This document shows, in pieces, positions 1-6,378 of a DNA stretch of 7,036 nucleotides. A model generated the notes under the pieces. That model saw only the letters and a program-made list of their open reading frames with translations. It was not told the origin of the DNA and did no database searches. Source of the stretch: Desulfobacterales bacterium. GTDB lineage: Bacteria > Desulfobacterota > Desulfobacteria > Desulfobacterales > UBA11574. Numbering within the stretch: position 1 is the first letter of the stretch; every line of letters begins with the position of its first letter. The position numbers and the translations under genes are program-made. Where the stretch lies: assembly GCA_012974475.1 (NCBI GenBank), contig JAAXQD010000085.1, positions 1-7,036 on the forward strand. The letters run 5' to 3'.

Positions 1-99
1 ATAGTGCCTTTCAAATAACGAGCAATGGTCTTGACGGCAATAGCGTGGGACTGTTTAGGATTATGGGTGAAACGAGCAACTTGGCTGACAGCAAAAGCA
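1..99. repeat. Terminal direct repeat, left copy (contig overlap)
   Basis: These 99 bases match 6938-7036 with no mismatch. They lie inside the pol coding region between RT and RNase H, where no Copia element carries a repeat. They are therefore the overlap of a circular assembly and not an LTR. A length of 99 is typical of an assembler k-mer overlap (inference). Confidence 0.95.
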
Positions 100-3000
100 A
101 TATCAGGACGAGTGTTAGTTGACAAGTACAGGAGCATACCAATGATGGAAGGATAGCTCCAAGATTCAGAAATAAGAGCACCTTCAGGATCGATACCAAG
201 AGTTTCTTTGGCGGCGGGGATCTTGTTGGGCTTGCAACTTTCAAGCTGCATGGCTTCCAATATTTTCTTGATAAGACCTTTCTGGGTGAGATGAACATGG
301 TCTGAATCGATTTGATTGTACTGGATTCCGAGAAATTCTGCAAAAGTAGATTCTCTGGTGAGCTTGAAACCTTCGGCTTCTAACTCTTCAATAAGCTGAT
401 CGATGAGTTTAGCATGCTTGGCACAAATGCCACAGTCATCAACGAAAATAATCATAAAGATATTCATCTTGTACCATAGACATTGGTCAAAAACACTTTG
501 AATGAAGCCGAGTTTGCGTAGAGTCTTGAAGAGAAGTTCCGAGAAAAGCTTGGGGGCAAGGTTGTGACCGTATAGAGAGCGAATCAATTTTAGGATATGG
601 CCTGGAATTGATGTGTGAAATCCTTGCGGAACTCTCATGAAAGTGGTCTTGGGATTGATAGCTTGGACAAATGCATTTGAAAAATCGATAGAGCAAGTAA
701 TCCAACCGAGAATCATAGAGACGATGAGAAACAACCGAACAGTACTGAATGAAACGACTGGGGAATAGGTGTCACCGCTGCCTTCGATTAAATCACCACG
801 TAAACAAATACGGGCTTTCCAACGCTTGATATCGCCAGACGGATTGCGCTTGCGACGAAATACCCAAGTAGCTGGAATGATTTTTCCAGTAGCTTCAGAT
901 TCTGGGATCTCCTCCCACACTTTATGATCTTCGAGTTCTTGGATTTCAATTTGAGCGGCTTCAATCCATTTCTCGCGATCTGGATCATTCATGGCTTGAT
1001 TGAAGGTCAAAGTGTCGGGATCCGATTTCTTCTTAGCAGCATTGATTAGACCTTGTGGTAAGCTTTTCATGTCACGTAGAGCTAGGTTGATGTCCACGGA
1101 AGAAAAGTTGTGGCATCCGATGGCTGCAAAAAGGTTTTGAAAATGAGACGGGTCTGGCAATGGAGTTGTATTAACATTGCTGGCGTTAAAGAAGGTAGTC
1201 TGCGTGCGCACACGGGTACCACGTCTTGGAGCAACTGGAATAGGAGCCGGAACGGGTGTAGGAACAGATGCAGGTGTCGGAGCAGGAGATGGTGCCGTAA
1301 CAGGAGATGGTGTCGGCGCTGGAGCAGGGGTAGGAATCGGCTCGACAGAAGGGGCAGGTGATGGAGCTGGTGCTTGTCTGAGACTTGTAGAATTATTCTC
1401 CCTCCAAGTGTCAGAGGATGGAAGAGCACTAGCAGACGGAGCAACACGAGGTGAAGAATCAACCTGTGAAGTAGGACGATGAGATTCAATAGCATCCAAA
1501 ACTTGGGTTCGAACACGTTCGGCAGTAAAATGATCTTGAGCAGCATCCATTTCATCGGTAAGCTCCCGCATTTGCGCTAAGTCATCACTATCAAGAACAT
1601 ATTGATAAATAGAATCACCAAATGTTTTGTTCCATTCGTCGGAATTGAAATCAGGAAGAGTGGTGACGTCAGAGGCGACAGTAGAGAACCAATCATCCCA
1701 TACAACATTGAACTGAGGAGTGATAGAACCGGTCATAAGATTAAGAACCAAGGGCACTGAACTAGCATAGGATTTGGCATGACCGAGATTGACACAACGG
1801 TTTGAACGAGGTTTCCAACGAGGAATTTTATTTCCATCGGCAATCTTCTTGTCAAGGACATACGTAGGACACCCCCATACGTGAACATCATGGAATTTCG
1901 ACTGCTTCCATCTGGACTTGGAGAATAAATCCCAAGGACTAAGACCTGTAGTTGGATCGGGCATATGATTCCAAAGAAAGACAGCTTGAGACACGGCCAT
2001 GGGCCATAGACTTGTATCGGCAACCTCAGGCCAATGGATGGCAGCATGAATCAGCATAGCACGAGAAATAGACATAATGGTTTGAATTGAGCGTTCAGCA
2101 TGACCATTTTGATGGTGAGATCCAACTCCAGAAAATCTTGCGATCTGACGAAATAATTGAAGATGCTGTGAAAATGCTGCACTGGCGAAAGCTCCTCCAT
2201 TGTCTGTCAAATATTTCTGCGGAACTACGCCATGGTCACGGCAGAACGTTTCGAAATTGTTCTTGGAAGTAATGGTTGCATGCGAAGTCAGGACTTTTTG
2301 AAATTCAATATGGATGAGATTGGATCCGTGATCAGCGAAGATGCAACCTCCCGAGAACATATCCTTATCATCGGTTCGTCCACGTGAGGTAAATAAACGG
2401 CCTTTCTCAGAGCAGACAAAGTGATCAACAGATACTTCTTGACCAGGTAATAAATTGTGGTTGCGAAGAATACCTGCACGGTCTTTGATGGTAGTAGTCT
2501 TTTGACCAGGAGCGGAACGGGAACGCTGTTTTCCATACTGACATGCACTGCATTTTGGAATCTCAGCTTTACAAGCAAGATTGTGCAGACGGCGAGCCGC
2601 TTCAGAGTTAGCGAGAGCTCCCGATTTCAACAAGTGCTGAACCTTAGCAAACCCAATATGACCGAGACGGAAATGCCATTTCAATAATTCCTTTTGGGCA
2701 GGGGATAGATTTACATTTTCATCTGAGACAGCAGAAATGTTGTTGACACTAGGGACATCCTCTTCAGCTGTTTGATATCTGTGGGCAATCGAAACAATTA
2801 GACGTGAACTCAAATTCTTCGGAGCAAAAATTGGCTTGCGAAGAGGATCACCATCAATACCCGATAAGCGACCTCCATCATGATTTACGTGGAACGTTTC
2901 CGATGGATAAGCTTCAGTAACAGCATCTAAGGAAATCAAACGATGCTTGCAGTTTGGCAAGTAATAAGCTTTGAGTTTCAACGTGCGAAGCATTTTCGAT

Positions 3001-5606
3001 TCATCTTCAAACGACCATACCACCATTCCTTCTCCTTTGACATCATCTTCCTGATTGACAGCATATCCACTTAAAGAGGGAATAGATGAGTTTGGAGAAA
3101 ATTCGATGAAGTCATTTTTGTCATTGGTAACACAAACGGACGCGCCAGTATCCCATATGACGGGAAAGACGGAATGTTTAGGAGTAGACATGGCGAGAGA
3201 ATACAAGTCGTGCAACTTCGATGAGACGCAAATGGTTGGATTATGCTGGCGTTGCTGACGGCTTCGTTGATGGCGATGCTGACGGCCACGTTGCGGACGG
3301 GGACCAGAAACATTTGGCTGACCTTGCGGACGAGGACCACAGACATTTTCATACTGAGCCGGACTGCATTGGATGTGGGTATCTCTATCAAACTTCATGT
3401 TGATTTCATTGAACAAATTGTTGAATCTGTGGCGAATCTGAGCTTGCTGAGCTTCGAGAAGAATTTCCTGACGGTGACGCTGATGGGGACGATGATATTG
3501 TCTCCCTCTCAAGCGATTAACTTTAGGATGGAAAAACTTGCGACGAAGGCGACGAAGATGACGTTTCATGTTTTGAGCAAAGGCACGACGGTAACGACGA
3601 GATTTCTTCTTGTTGGTATCATTAGGAATCTGAGGTTTCTTGATACCCGAAGGTTTCCACAAGAGAAGAAAAATGAGAAGAACTGACCACATCAACGGAG
3701 CTAAAAACGTTGTACCAGGTAAGGCATGGAGATAGATCAACATTTCGGACTGGACTAATTTGACGTTTGAGATGCACTCAAAAATTGCGACTTGGACCGG
3801 AGCAAAGGTTGATTGGACGGAAATGGCAGATAGATTCTCGTACATGGTCTTGAAAGAATTGAACAAGCTTCCAGCCACAAAGACAAAGCAAACTGGAAAA
3901 ATCATCTTGCTGAGGAACGAAAGGATAGACAACTGAGGAATAGACCCGGCAAACGAACGACTATCATCCGACGTAGTTTGGCAAATCCAGATAGATGGGT
4001 CAAGCACCAAATTAGCAGCAATATGTGCATCAGAAGATGTAGTGTTGCTCTTGTTGTTGCCGTGTTCCTTAGTGCCGTGAGTCTTCGACCAAAGCCTGCA
4101 TTTCTGGCACCAATAGTAGCGAACGTTCTTCATTTTCTTTTCTTCAGCTTCATTCTTTGCTGGAGCTTGACGTCTCCAACTAGTAGATTCATTTCCATTC
4201 TTCTTAGCACTGGATGGCGACGAAGAAGATTTAGCGTTCTTATTCAAAGGACAATCTGGAGACCAATGGCCTAACTGACCGCACGTGTTGCAAGGAGAAT
4301 TCTGAGGAGTCTTCTTGCCACTAGTAGATTTCGCATTTCTGGAACCACTGTTGGTCTTCAACAAGTTGATATAGAGCGCCATTACACTTTCACGGTCGGC
4401 CTGAGATAGATCGGATCCATTTGGAATAAGAGACCCAGTTGCCAAAGAAATGCCAGCTGGAACACGAGCACTATCAGATTTGCGAAGGGCAGGTTTCCAT
4501 TGGTCTTCGTTCTTGTACTTCAAGTACGTGGTTTGTACCCAGTCCAAAATGCATTTGGGATCTAGATCATTTACCATCATATAGTCAAGCGAATCTTGGT
4601 TGGACAAGTGCATGCATTTGACTATTTCCTTGTCAACTTCGTCGATTTTAGAATCCAACTTGAAAGCGAAGGTGTCACCTTGAGAACATTTCGTCCTGAT
4701 ACTGGTCAAAAACGATGACGTCAAACTCGGATTGTACTGGTTTCCTAGAACGAGCTCATCAGTGATCAACCTTAGATCCTGAACCAATGACTCTAGATTT
4801 TCACATTCATATTTGAGTGGGTCGATCTTGCGAAGTGTTTCTCTGAGATTGTCAAAGTGAGCAACGCTGGTCGGAACAAGCAGTTTGAGAAGACGAAGCC
4901 ATACAATTGCGAAAGAGTCGGTAGTTTCAACGACCTTGATTAGACGAGATGCGAGATCTTGATGCAACGAATTGACGAGGAATTCACGTGCAGCTGCAGA
5001 ATTTTCTTGATCATATCGGTCGTATTTGTAACTCAATTTTCTGGCATTTTCAATGGACATATCCAGGGCAATTACAAAGCGAGGATGATCTTTGACTACG
5101 CTTACCATTTTGGTATTGTCAGATGGATCATGGACAAAGGTAATAGTATCTAGCCCGTGTTTGAGAAGTTCAGCATAGGTTTGCGTCTTGAAATCATTAA
5201 GATTGGCCTTTTCAGTAAACTTGATCTTCAACCCAACAGTTCTCTTTTCATACTGTTTAGCATTTTGAAATTCATTCAAAAATCGTTTAGCATTTGGGGA
5301 TTTGTATGTCAAGGAACTATTGAAAGTAGTATCTAGTCCTGTCCATAGGAAATTTGGTTTTCCTCCAAATTGCGTATTCCAATCCTTTGCACCATCAAAA
5401 GCCTCCGCAAAAGCAGCAGCCATGATTGGCTTTGGGGGAATAAATCTTGGAACCGGCAAAATGGCTGGAACAACTGGAGGACCTGTTAGCACAGAAGGTG
5501 CATTAACATTGGCATTACCTGCTTGCACAATAGGTGTAATTGCAGGTGCAGTGGCATTGATAAGATCGACATTGTCTCCGGAGACTGGTGGATCAGTATC
5601 TGCCAT
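1..5606 (-). CDS. gag-pol: Gag-Pol polyprotein, N-terminal residues 1-1868 (Gag, protease, integrase, most of RT)
   Basis: This polyprotein builds the cytoplasmic virus-like particle and supplies all enzymes for reverse transcription and integration. The ATG at 5606-5604 is the first in frame after a TGA at 5651-5649, which fixes the start. The frame stays open to base 1 and continues without a break at 6937, giving 2054 residues in total. Domains by residue: Pro/Ala-rich N terminus 1-65; helical capsid-like region to about 400; CCHC knuckle C439-C442-H447-C452; second motif C500-C503-H510-H515; hydrophobic segments about 559-583 and 634-650; basic stretches 656-714 and 770-788; protease D819-T-G-A; integrase zinc region H978/H983/C1019/C1022; catalytic D1061, D1135, E1171; Pro-rich linker 1412-1460; RT from about 1541 with D1641 and D1723-D1724. 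At 2054 residues it is long for Copia polyproteins, which are often 1300-1700 as I recall. The excess lies before the protease. Gag and Pol share one frame with no frameshift or stop codon between them. Confidence 0.93.
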   Translation of the reverse strand, partial: MADTDPPVSGDNVDLINATAPAITPIVQAGNANVNAPSVLTGPPVVPAILPVPRFIPPKPIMAAAFAEAFDGAKDWNTQFGGKPNFLWTGLDTTFNSSLTYKSPNAKRFLNEFQNAKQYEKRTVGLKIKFTEKANLNDFKTQTYAELLKHGLDTITFVHDPSDNTKMVSVVKDHPRFVIALDMSIENARKLSYKYDRYDQENSAAAREFLVNSLHQDLASRLIKVVETTDSFAIVWLRLLKLLVPTSVAHFDNLRETLRKIDPLKYECENLESLVQDLRLITDELVLGNQYNPSLTSSFLTSIRTKCSQGDTFAFKLDSKIDEVDKEIVKCMHLSNQDSLDYMMVNDLDPKCILDWVQTTYLKYKNEDQWKPALRKSDSARVPAGISLATGSLIPNGSDLSQADRESVMALYINLLKTNSGSRNAKSTSGKKTPQNSPCNTCGQLGHWSPDCPLNKNAKSSSSPSSAKKNGNESTSWRRQAPAKNEAEEKKMKNVRYYWCQKCRLWSKTHGTKEHGNNKSNTTSSDAHIAANLVLDPSIWICQTTSDDSRSFAGSIPQLSILSFLSKMIFPVCFVFVAGSLFNSFKTMYENLSAISVQSTFAPVQVAIFECISNVKLVQSEMLIYLHALPGTTFLAPLMWSVLLIFLLLWKPSGIKKPQIPNDTNKKKSRRYRRAFAQNMKRHLRRLRRKFFHPKVNRLRGRQYHRPHQRHRQEILLEAQQAQIRHRFNNLFNEINMKFDRDTHIQCSPAQYENVCGPRPQGQPNVSGPRPQRGRQHRHQRSRQQRQHNPTICVSSKLHDLYSLAMSTPKHSVFPVIWDTGASVCVTNDKNDFIEFSPNSSIPSLSGYAVNQEDDVKGEGMVVWSFEDESKMLRTLKLKAYYLPNCKHRLISLDAVTEAYPSETFHVNHDGGRLSGIDGDPLRKPIFAPKNLSSRLIVSIAHRYQTAEEDVPSVNNISAVSDENVNLSPAQKELLKWHFRLGHIGFAKVQHLLKSGALANSEAARRLHNLACKAEIPKCSACQYGKQRSRSAPGQKTTTIKDRAGILRNHNLLPGQEVSVDHFVCSEKGRLFTSRGRTDDKDMFSGGCIFADHGSNLIHIEFQKVLTSHATITSKNNFETFCRDHGVVPQKYLTDNGGAFASAAFSQHLQLFRQIARFSGVGSHHQNGHAERSIQTIMSISRAMLIHAAIHWPEVADTSLWPMAVSQAVFLWNHMPDPTTGLSPWDLFSKSRWKQSKFHDVHVWGCPTYVLDKKIADGNKIPRWKPRSNRCVNLGHAKSYASSVPLVLNLMTGSITPQFNVVWDDWFSTVASDVTTLPDFNSDEWNKTFGDSIYQYVLDSDDLAQMRELTDEMDAAQDHFTAERVRTQVLDAIESHRPTSQVDSSPRVAPSASALPSSDTWRENNSTSLRQAPAPSPAPSVEPIPTPAPAPTPSPVTAPSPAPTPASVPTPVPAPIPVAPRRGTRVRTQTTFFNASNVNTTPLPDPSHFQNLFAAIGCHNFSSVDINLALRDMKSLPQGLINAAKKKSDPDTLTFNQAMNDPDREKWIEAAQIEIQELEDHKVWEEIPESEATGKIIPATWVFRRKRNPSGDIKRWKARICLRGDLIEGSGDTYSPVVSFSTVRLFLIVSMILGWITCSIDFSNAFVQAINPKTTFMRVPQGFHTSIPGHILKLIRSLYGHNLAPKLFSELLFKTLRKLGFIQSVFDQCLWYKMNIFMIIFVDDCGICAKHAKLIDQLIEELEAEGFKLTRESTFAEFLGIQYNQIDSDHVHLTQKGLIKKILEAMQLESCKPNKIPAAKETLGIDPEGALISESWSYPSIIGMLLYLSTNTRPDIAFAVSQVARFTHNPKQSHAIAVKTIARYLKGT
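230..985 (-). other. Reverse transcriptase (RVT_2 type)
   Basis: The enzyme copies element RNA into DNA inside the particle. It begins near residue 1541 (DREKWIEAAQIEIQELEDHKVWEEI split across the domain start) and includes ATWVFRRKRN, RWKARICLRGD, IDFSNAFVQA (D1641), RSLYGHNLAPKLF, FVDDCG (D1723-D1724) and FAEFLGIQYNQ. The three catalytic aspartates are all there. Two motifs differ from the commonest Copia forms: FVDD-C in place of YVDD, and SLYGHN in place of SLYGLK or SLYGLR. The frame is intact, so I read these as lineage features and not decay. Confidence 0.92.
1227..1373 (-). other. Pro/Ala/Thr-rich linker between integrase and reverse transcriptase
   Basis: Residues 1412-1460 are almost entirely Pro, Ala, Ser, Thr and Val, made of imperfect PAP/PTP/PSP units. 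At DNA level this is an imperfect short tandem repeat (GGAGATGGTG and GGAGCAGG variants on the plus strand). It is probably a flexible spacer or processing region between the two enzymes. Copia elements are usually variable here, and repeat-length change between copies is likely. Confidence 0.75.
1678..2720 (-). other. Integrase: HHCC zinc region and DD35E core
   Basis: Integrase inserts the linear cDNA into host chromosomes. The N-terminal zinc region has WHFRLGHIG (H978, H983), then CSACQYGK (C1019, C1022). The catalytic triad is D1061 (VSVDHF, bases 2424-2426), D1135 (YLTDNGG, bases 2202-2204) and E1171 (HAERS, bases 2094-2096). Exactly 35 residues separate the second Asp from the Glu, the canonical DD35E spacing. 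Further conserved Copia strings are LWPMAVSQAVFLWNH, FHDVHVWGCPTYVLD and PQFNVVWDDWF. All catalytic residues are present, so the enzyme looks functional. Confidence 0.93.
2870..3200 (-). other. Aspartic protease domain of Gag-Pol
   Basis: This retropepsin-type protease cleaves the polyprotein into mature Gag, integrase and RT/RNase H and acts as a dimer. The active-site motif is VIWDTGASVCVTN, with catalytic D819 at bases 3150-3152. Downstream, YYLPNCKHRLISLDAV matches the conserved Copia protease tail, where other members have a vPnlskNLLSv-like string. The domain edges are approximate. Confidence 0.88.
3243..3932 (-). other. Gag-protease spacer with two hydrophobic segments and Arg-rich tracts
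   Basis: This part of the polyprotein lies between the Cys/His motifs and the protease. Residues about 559-583 contain MIFPVCFVFVAGSLF. Residues 634-650 are FLAPLMWSVLLIFLLLW, long and apolar enough to span a membrane, followed at once by lysine. Residues 656-714 (bases 3465-3641) are strongly basic, with KKKSRRYRR and RHLRRLRRK. Residues 757-788 carry a doubled GPRPQ motif and then an Arg/Gln/His-rich run. The hydrophobic-then-positive order resembles a membrane anchor with a positive flank, but topology is not proven. The basic runs could bind RNA or serve as a nuclear localisation signal. No function is known to me for such an insert at this position in Copia. Confidence 0.7.
3940..5606 (-). 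other. gag: Gag region: capsid-like domain and nucleocapsid Cys/His motifs
   Basis: This is the structural part of the polyprotein, forming the particle and packaging element RNA. Residues 1-65 are rich in Pro, Ala, Thr and Val and look disordered. Residues about 66-400 are mostly amphipathic and charged, suiting the helical Copia Gag fold (UBN2-like). The capsid assignment rests on position and character, not on an invariant motif. Two zinc-binding motifs follow. The first is a canonical retroviral knuckle C-x2-C-x4-H-x4-C (residues 439-452, bases 4251-4292, CNTCGQLGHWSPDC). The second is C-x2-C-x6-H-x4-H (residues 500-515, bases 4062-4109), beginning YYWCQKC. I associate the second type with stramenopile Copia Gags, from memory. 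Both probably bind RNA. Confidence 0.8.
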
Positions 5607-5707
5607 GATAGAAAAATGGAATAAACTTGAATTGTCTCGCGAATGACTTCAATGTATTCCAATAGGATCTAGGATTCTTTATTCAGTATTAACAAACAAA
5701 GAGATTT
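5607..5707 (-). other. Untranslated leader between primer-binding site and gag ATG
   Basis: About 100 bases with no gene. It holds an AATAAA on the minus strand at 5683-5678 and an in-frame TGA at 5651-5649 that rules out any upstream extension of Gag. A packaging signal would be expected here or in early gag, but no motif identifies it. Confidence 0.6.
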
Positions 5708-5719
5708 GGGCTCATAACC
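5708..5719 (-). other. Primer-binding site for an initiator tRNA-Met half molecule
   Basis: The minus strand reads GGTTATGAGCCC directly after the LTR end. Its complement, GGGCTCATAACC, is the anticodon arm of eukaryotic initiator tRNA-Met (CAU anticodon in CUCAUAA), identical to the yeast sequence as I recall it. It does not match a tRNA 3' end (no TGGTATCAGAGC-type site). This implies priming from an internal cut near position 39-40 of the tRNA, as established for Drosophila copia and Ty5. The zero-base spacing to the CA end supports the LTR border. Confidence 0.85.
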
Positions 5720-5916
5720 TGCTGTGGTATTCCTTGTAATCAATGGGATGCTTGATGTACTTTGGTATCACTTGAAAGGTATCCGAGATGGGAAATTAGA
5801 GAAATAATTTTTAGTAAAAAATTGAATTTCTTAAACTTGAAAACTCGGGGATAAGATGGATTTCGGGGGCAGCCAATCAGGAACTACTAGCCGGAAATCA
5901 AAGGAGAGTACTTGAC

Positions 5917-5940
5917 TCTATTATCAATAGATGTATTGAT
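5917..5940 (-). other. Two overlapping short hairpins at the predicted transcript start
   Basis: TCTATT/AATAGA (5917-5922 with 5926-5931) and ATCAATA/TATTGAT (5923-5929 with 5934-5940) are both perfect inverted repeats. They share bases, so only one can form at a time. They sit 8-31 bases downstream of the candidate TATA box. The region is AT-rich, so chance is possible. Confidence 0.4.
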
Positions 5941-5947
5941 AAAGTAA

Positions 5948-5955
5948 GATATAAA
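5948..5955 (-). promoter_or_regulatory. Candidate TATA box of the LTR promoter
   Basis: The minus strand reads TTTATATC about 390 bases into the LTR, with about 230 bases to the LTR end. Initiation 25-30 bases downstream would fall near 5925-5915, leaving an R-U5 of about 200 bases. This is position-and-motif evidence only. Other AT-rich TATA-like strings exist in the LTR, for example TTATAATAA at 6329. Confidence 0.35.
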
Positions 5956-6329
5956 CGAGGGTATCGTTTTGTTGTTTTGGAAAGATTGTGATCAAATTAT
6001 ATTGGTTATCTAAATCAATCGCAGAAAGTTTGACCGAAATATTGAATCCAACGCATGAATTCAACGCTTACTGGTAGCTATTCCGATCTATTTGTGACTT
6101 GATTTAATATGTGCAACTTCATTGCTGTATAGATCTTTGTTGTGTGGGAAGGTGTCCTGGGCAGTTGAGTTTGATTGGGGTGTCGATTGATTGAATGAAA
6201 CATGTGAAAGAGAATAAATTCTTAGCTTGGAAAATCGCCGACTTCTTGTAGACATTTGACAGAAAAGGAATTTCTGTTGAATGGCCTTGCAAATAGTTTC
6301 GGACGATTCTTTGCCACGAATTATTATAA

Positions 6330-6339
6330 CTCTCCTCCT
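6330..6339 (-). other. Polypurine tract with upstream U-rich box
   Basis: The minus strand reads AGGAGGAGAG, the only strong purine run between the pol stop and the LTR body. It would prime plus-strand DNA synthesis. It is preceded by a T-rich stretch (6378-6353), like the U-box found upstream of polypurine tracts in other retroelements. The weakness is that the next bases are TTATAAT and not TG, so the tract may sit just inside a TGTTG-started LTR. Confidence 0.55.
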
Positions 6340-6378
6340 AATGCAACATGCATTAAAAACAAACACAAATCAAAATCA

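Larger units (their letters stand above)
5720..6348 (-). repeat. Single long terminal repeat (LTR), right edge uncertain
   Basis: This noncoding stretch lies between the pol stop and the primer-binding site, where the fused LTR must be in a one-LTR circle. The left (minus-strand 3') edge is well placed. It ends ...CCACAGCA, a CA end, directly against the primer-binding site at 5719. The right (minus-strand 5') edge is ambiguous. A TGTTG start at 6348 gives a weak imperfect terminal inverted repeat (TGTTG against TGCTG) and 629 bp. A start at 6329, straight after the polypurine tract, gives 610 bp but lacks TG. One copy alone cannot settle this. A 92-codon ORF inside it has no recognisable character. 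Confidence 0.62.

Noticed and set aside
1..99. The 99-base terminal repeats as the LTRs or as phage-like terminal repeats
   Set aside because: They fall inside conserved pol coding sequence between RT and RNase H, and the frame is continuous across the join, so they are assembly overlap.
1227..1373. The short repeats here as a CRISPR array or regulatory repeat array
   Set aside because: Units are 6-10 bases, imperfect and in codon phase with a Pro/Ala/Thr-rich protein linker; there are no spacers.
1082..1555. 157-codon minus-strand ORF rich in Leu and His, and plus-strand Gly/Arg-rich ORFs at 1110-1482
   Set aside because: These are other-frame readings of the Pro-rich integrase-RT linker; the low-complexity DNA keeps several frames open.
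3243..3686. Plus-strand ORF of 147 codons as an antisense gene
   Set aside because: It lies opposite the basic Gag spacer and has no recognisable domain. The Arg-rich codons of the other strand leave this frame open.
5302..5646. Plus-strand ORF of 114 codons near the gag start, with a Gly/Ala-rich hydrophobic part
   Set aside because: It is the complement of the Pro/Ala-rich Gag N terminus, whose codons read as Gly/Ala on the other strand. There is no independent evidence of a gene.
6000..6090. Repeated CAACGC and a TGAATTCA palindrome in the LTR as a regulatory array
   Set aside because: There are only two close copies of a 6-base string, with no further support; chance is likely in about 600 bases.
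6088..6366. 92-codon minus-strand ORF inside the LTR as an accessory gene
   Set aside because: It has no motif, membrane segment or signal peptide, and sits in U3 where promoter sequence is expected. Length is compatible with chance.
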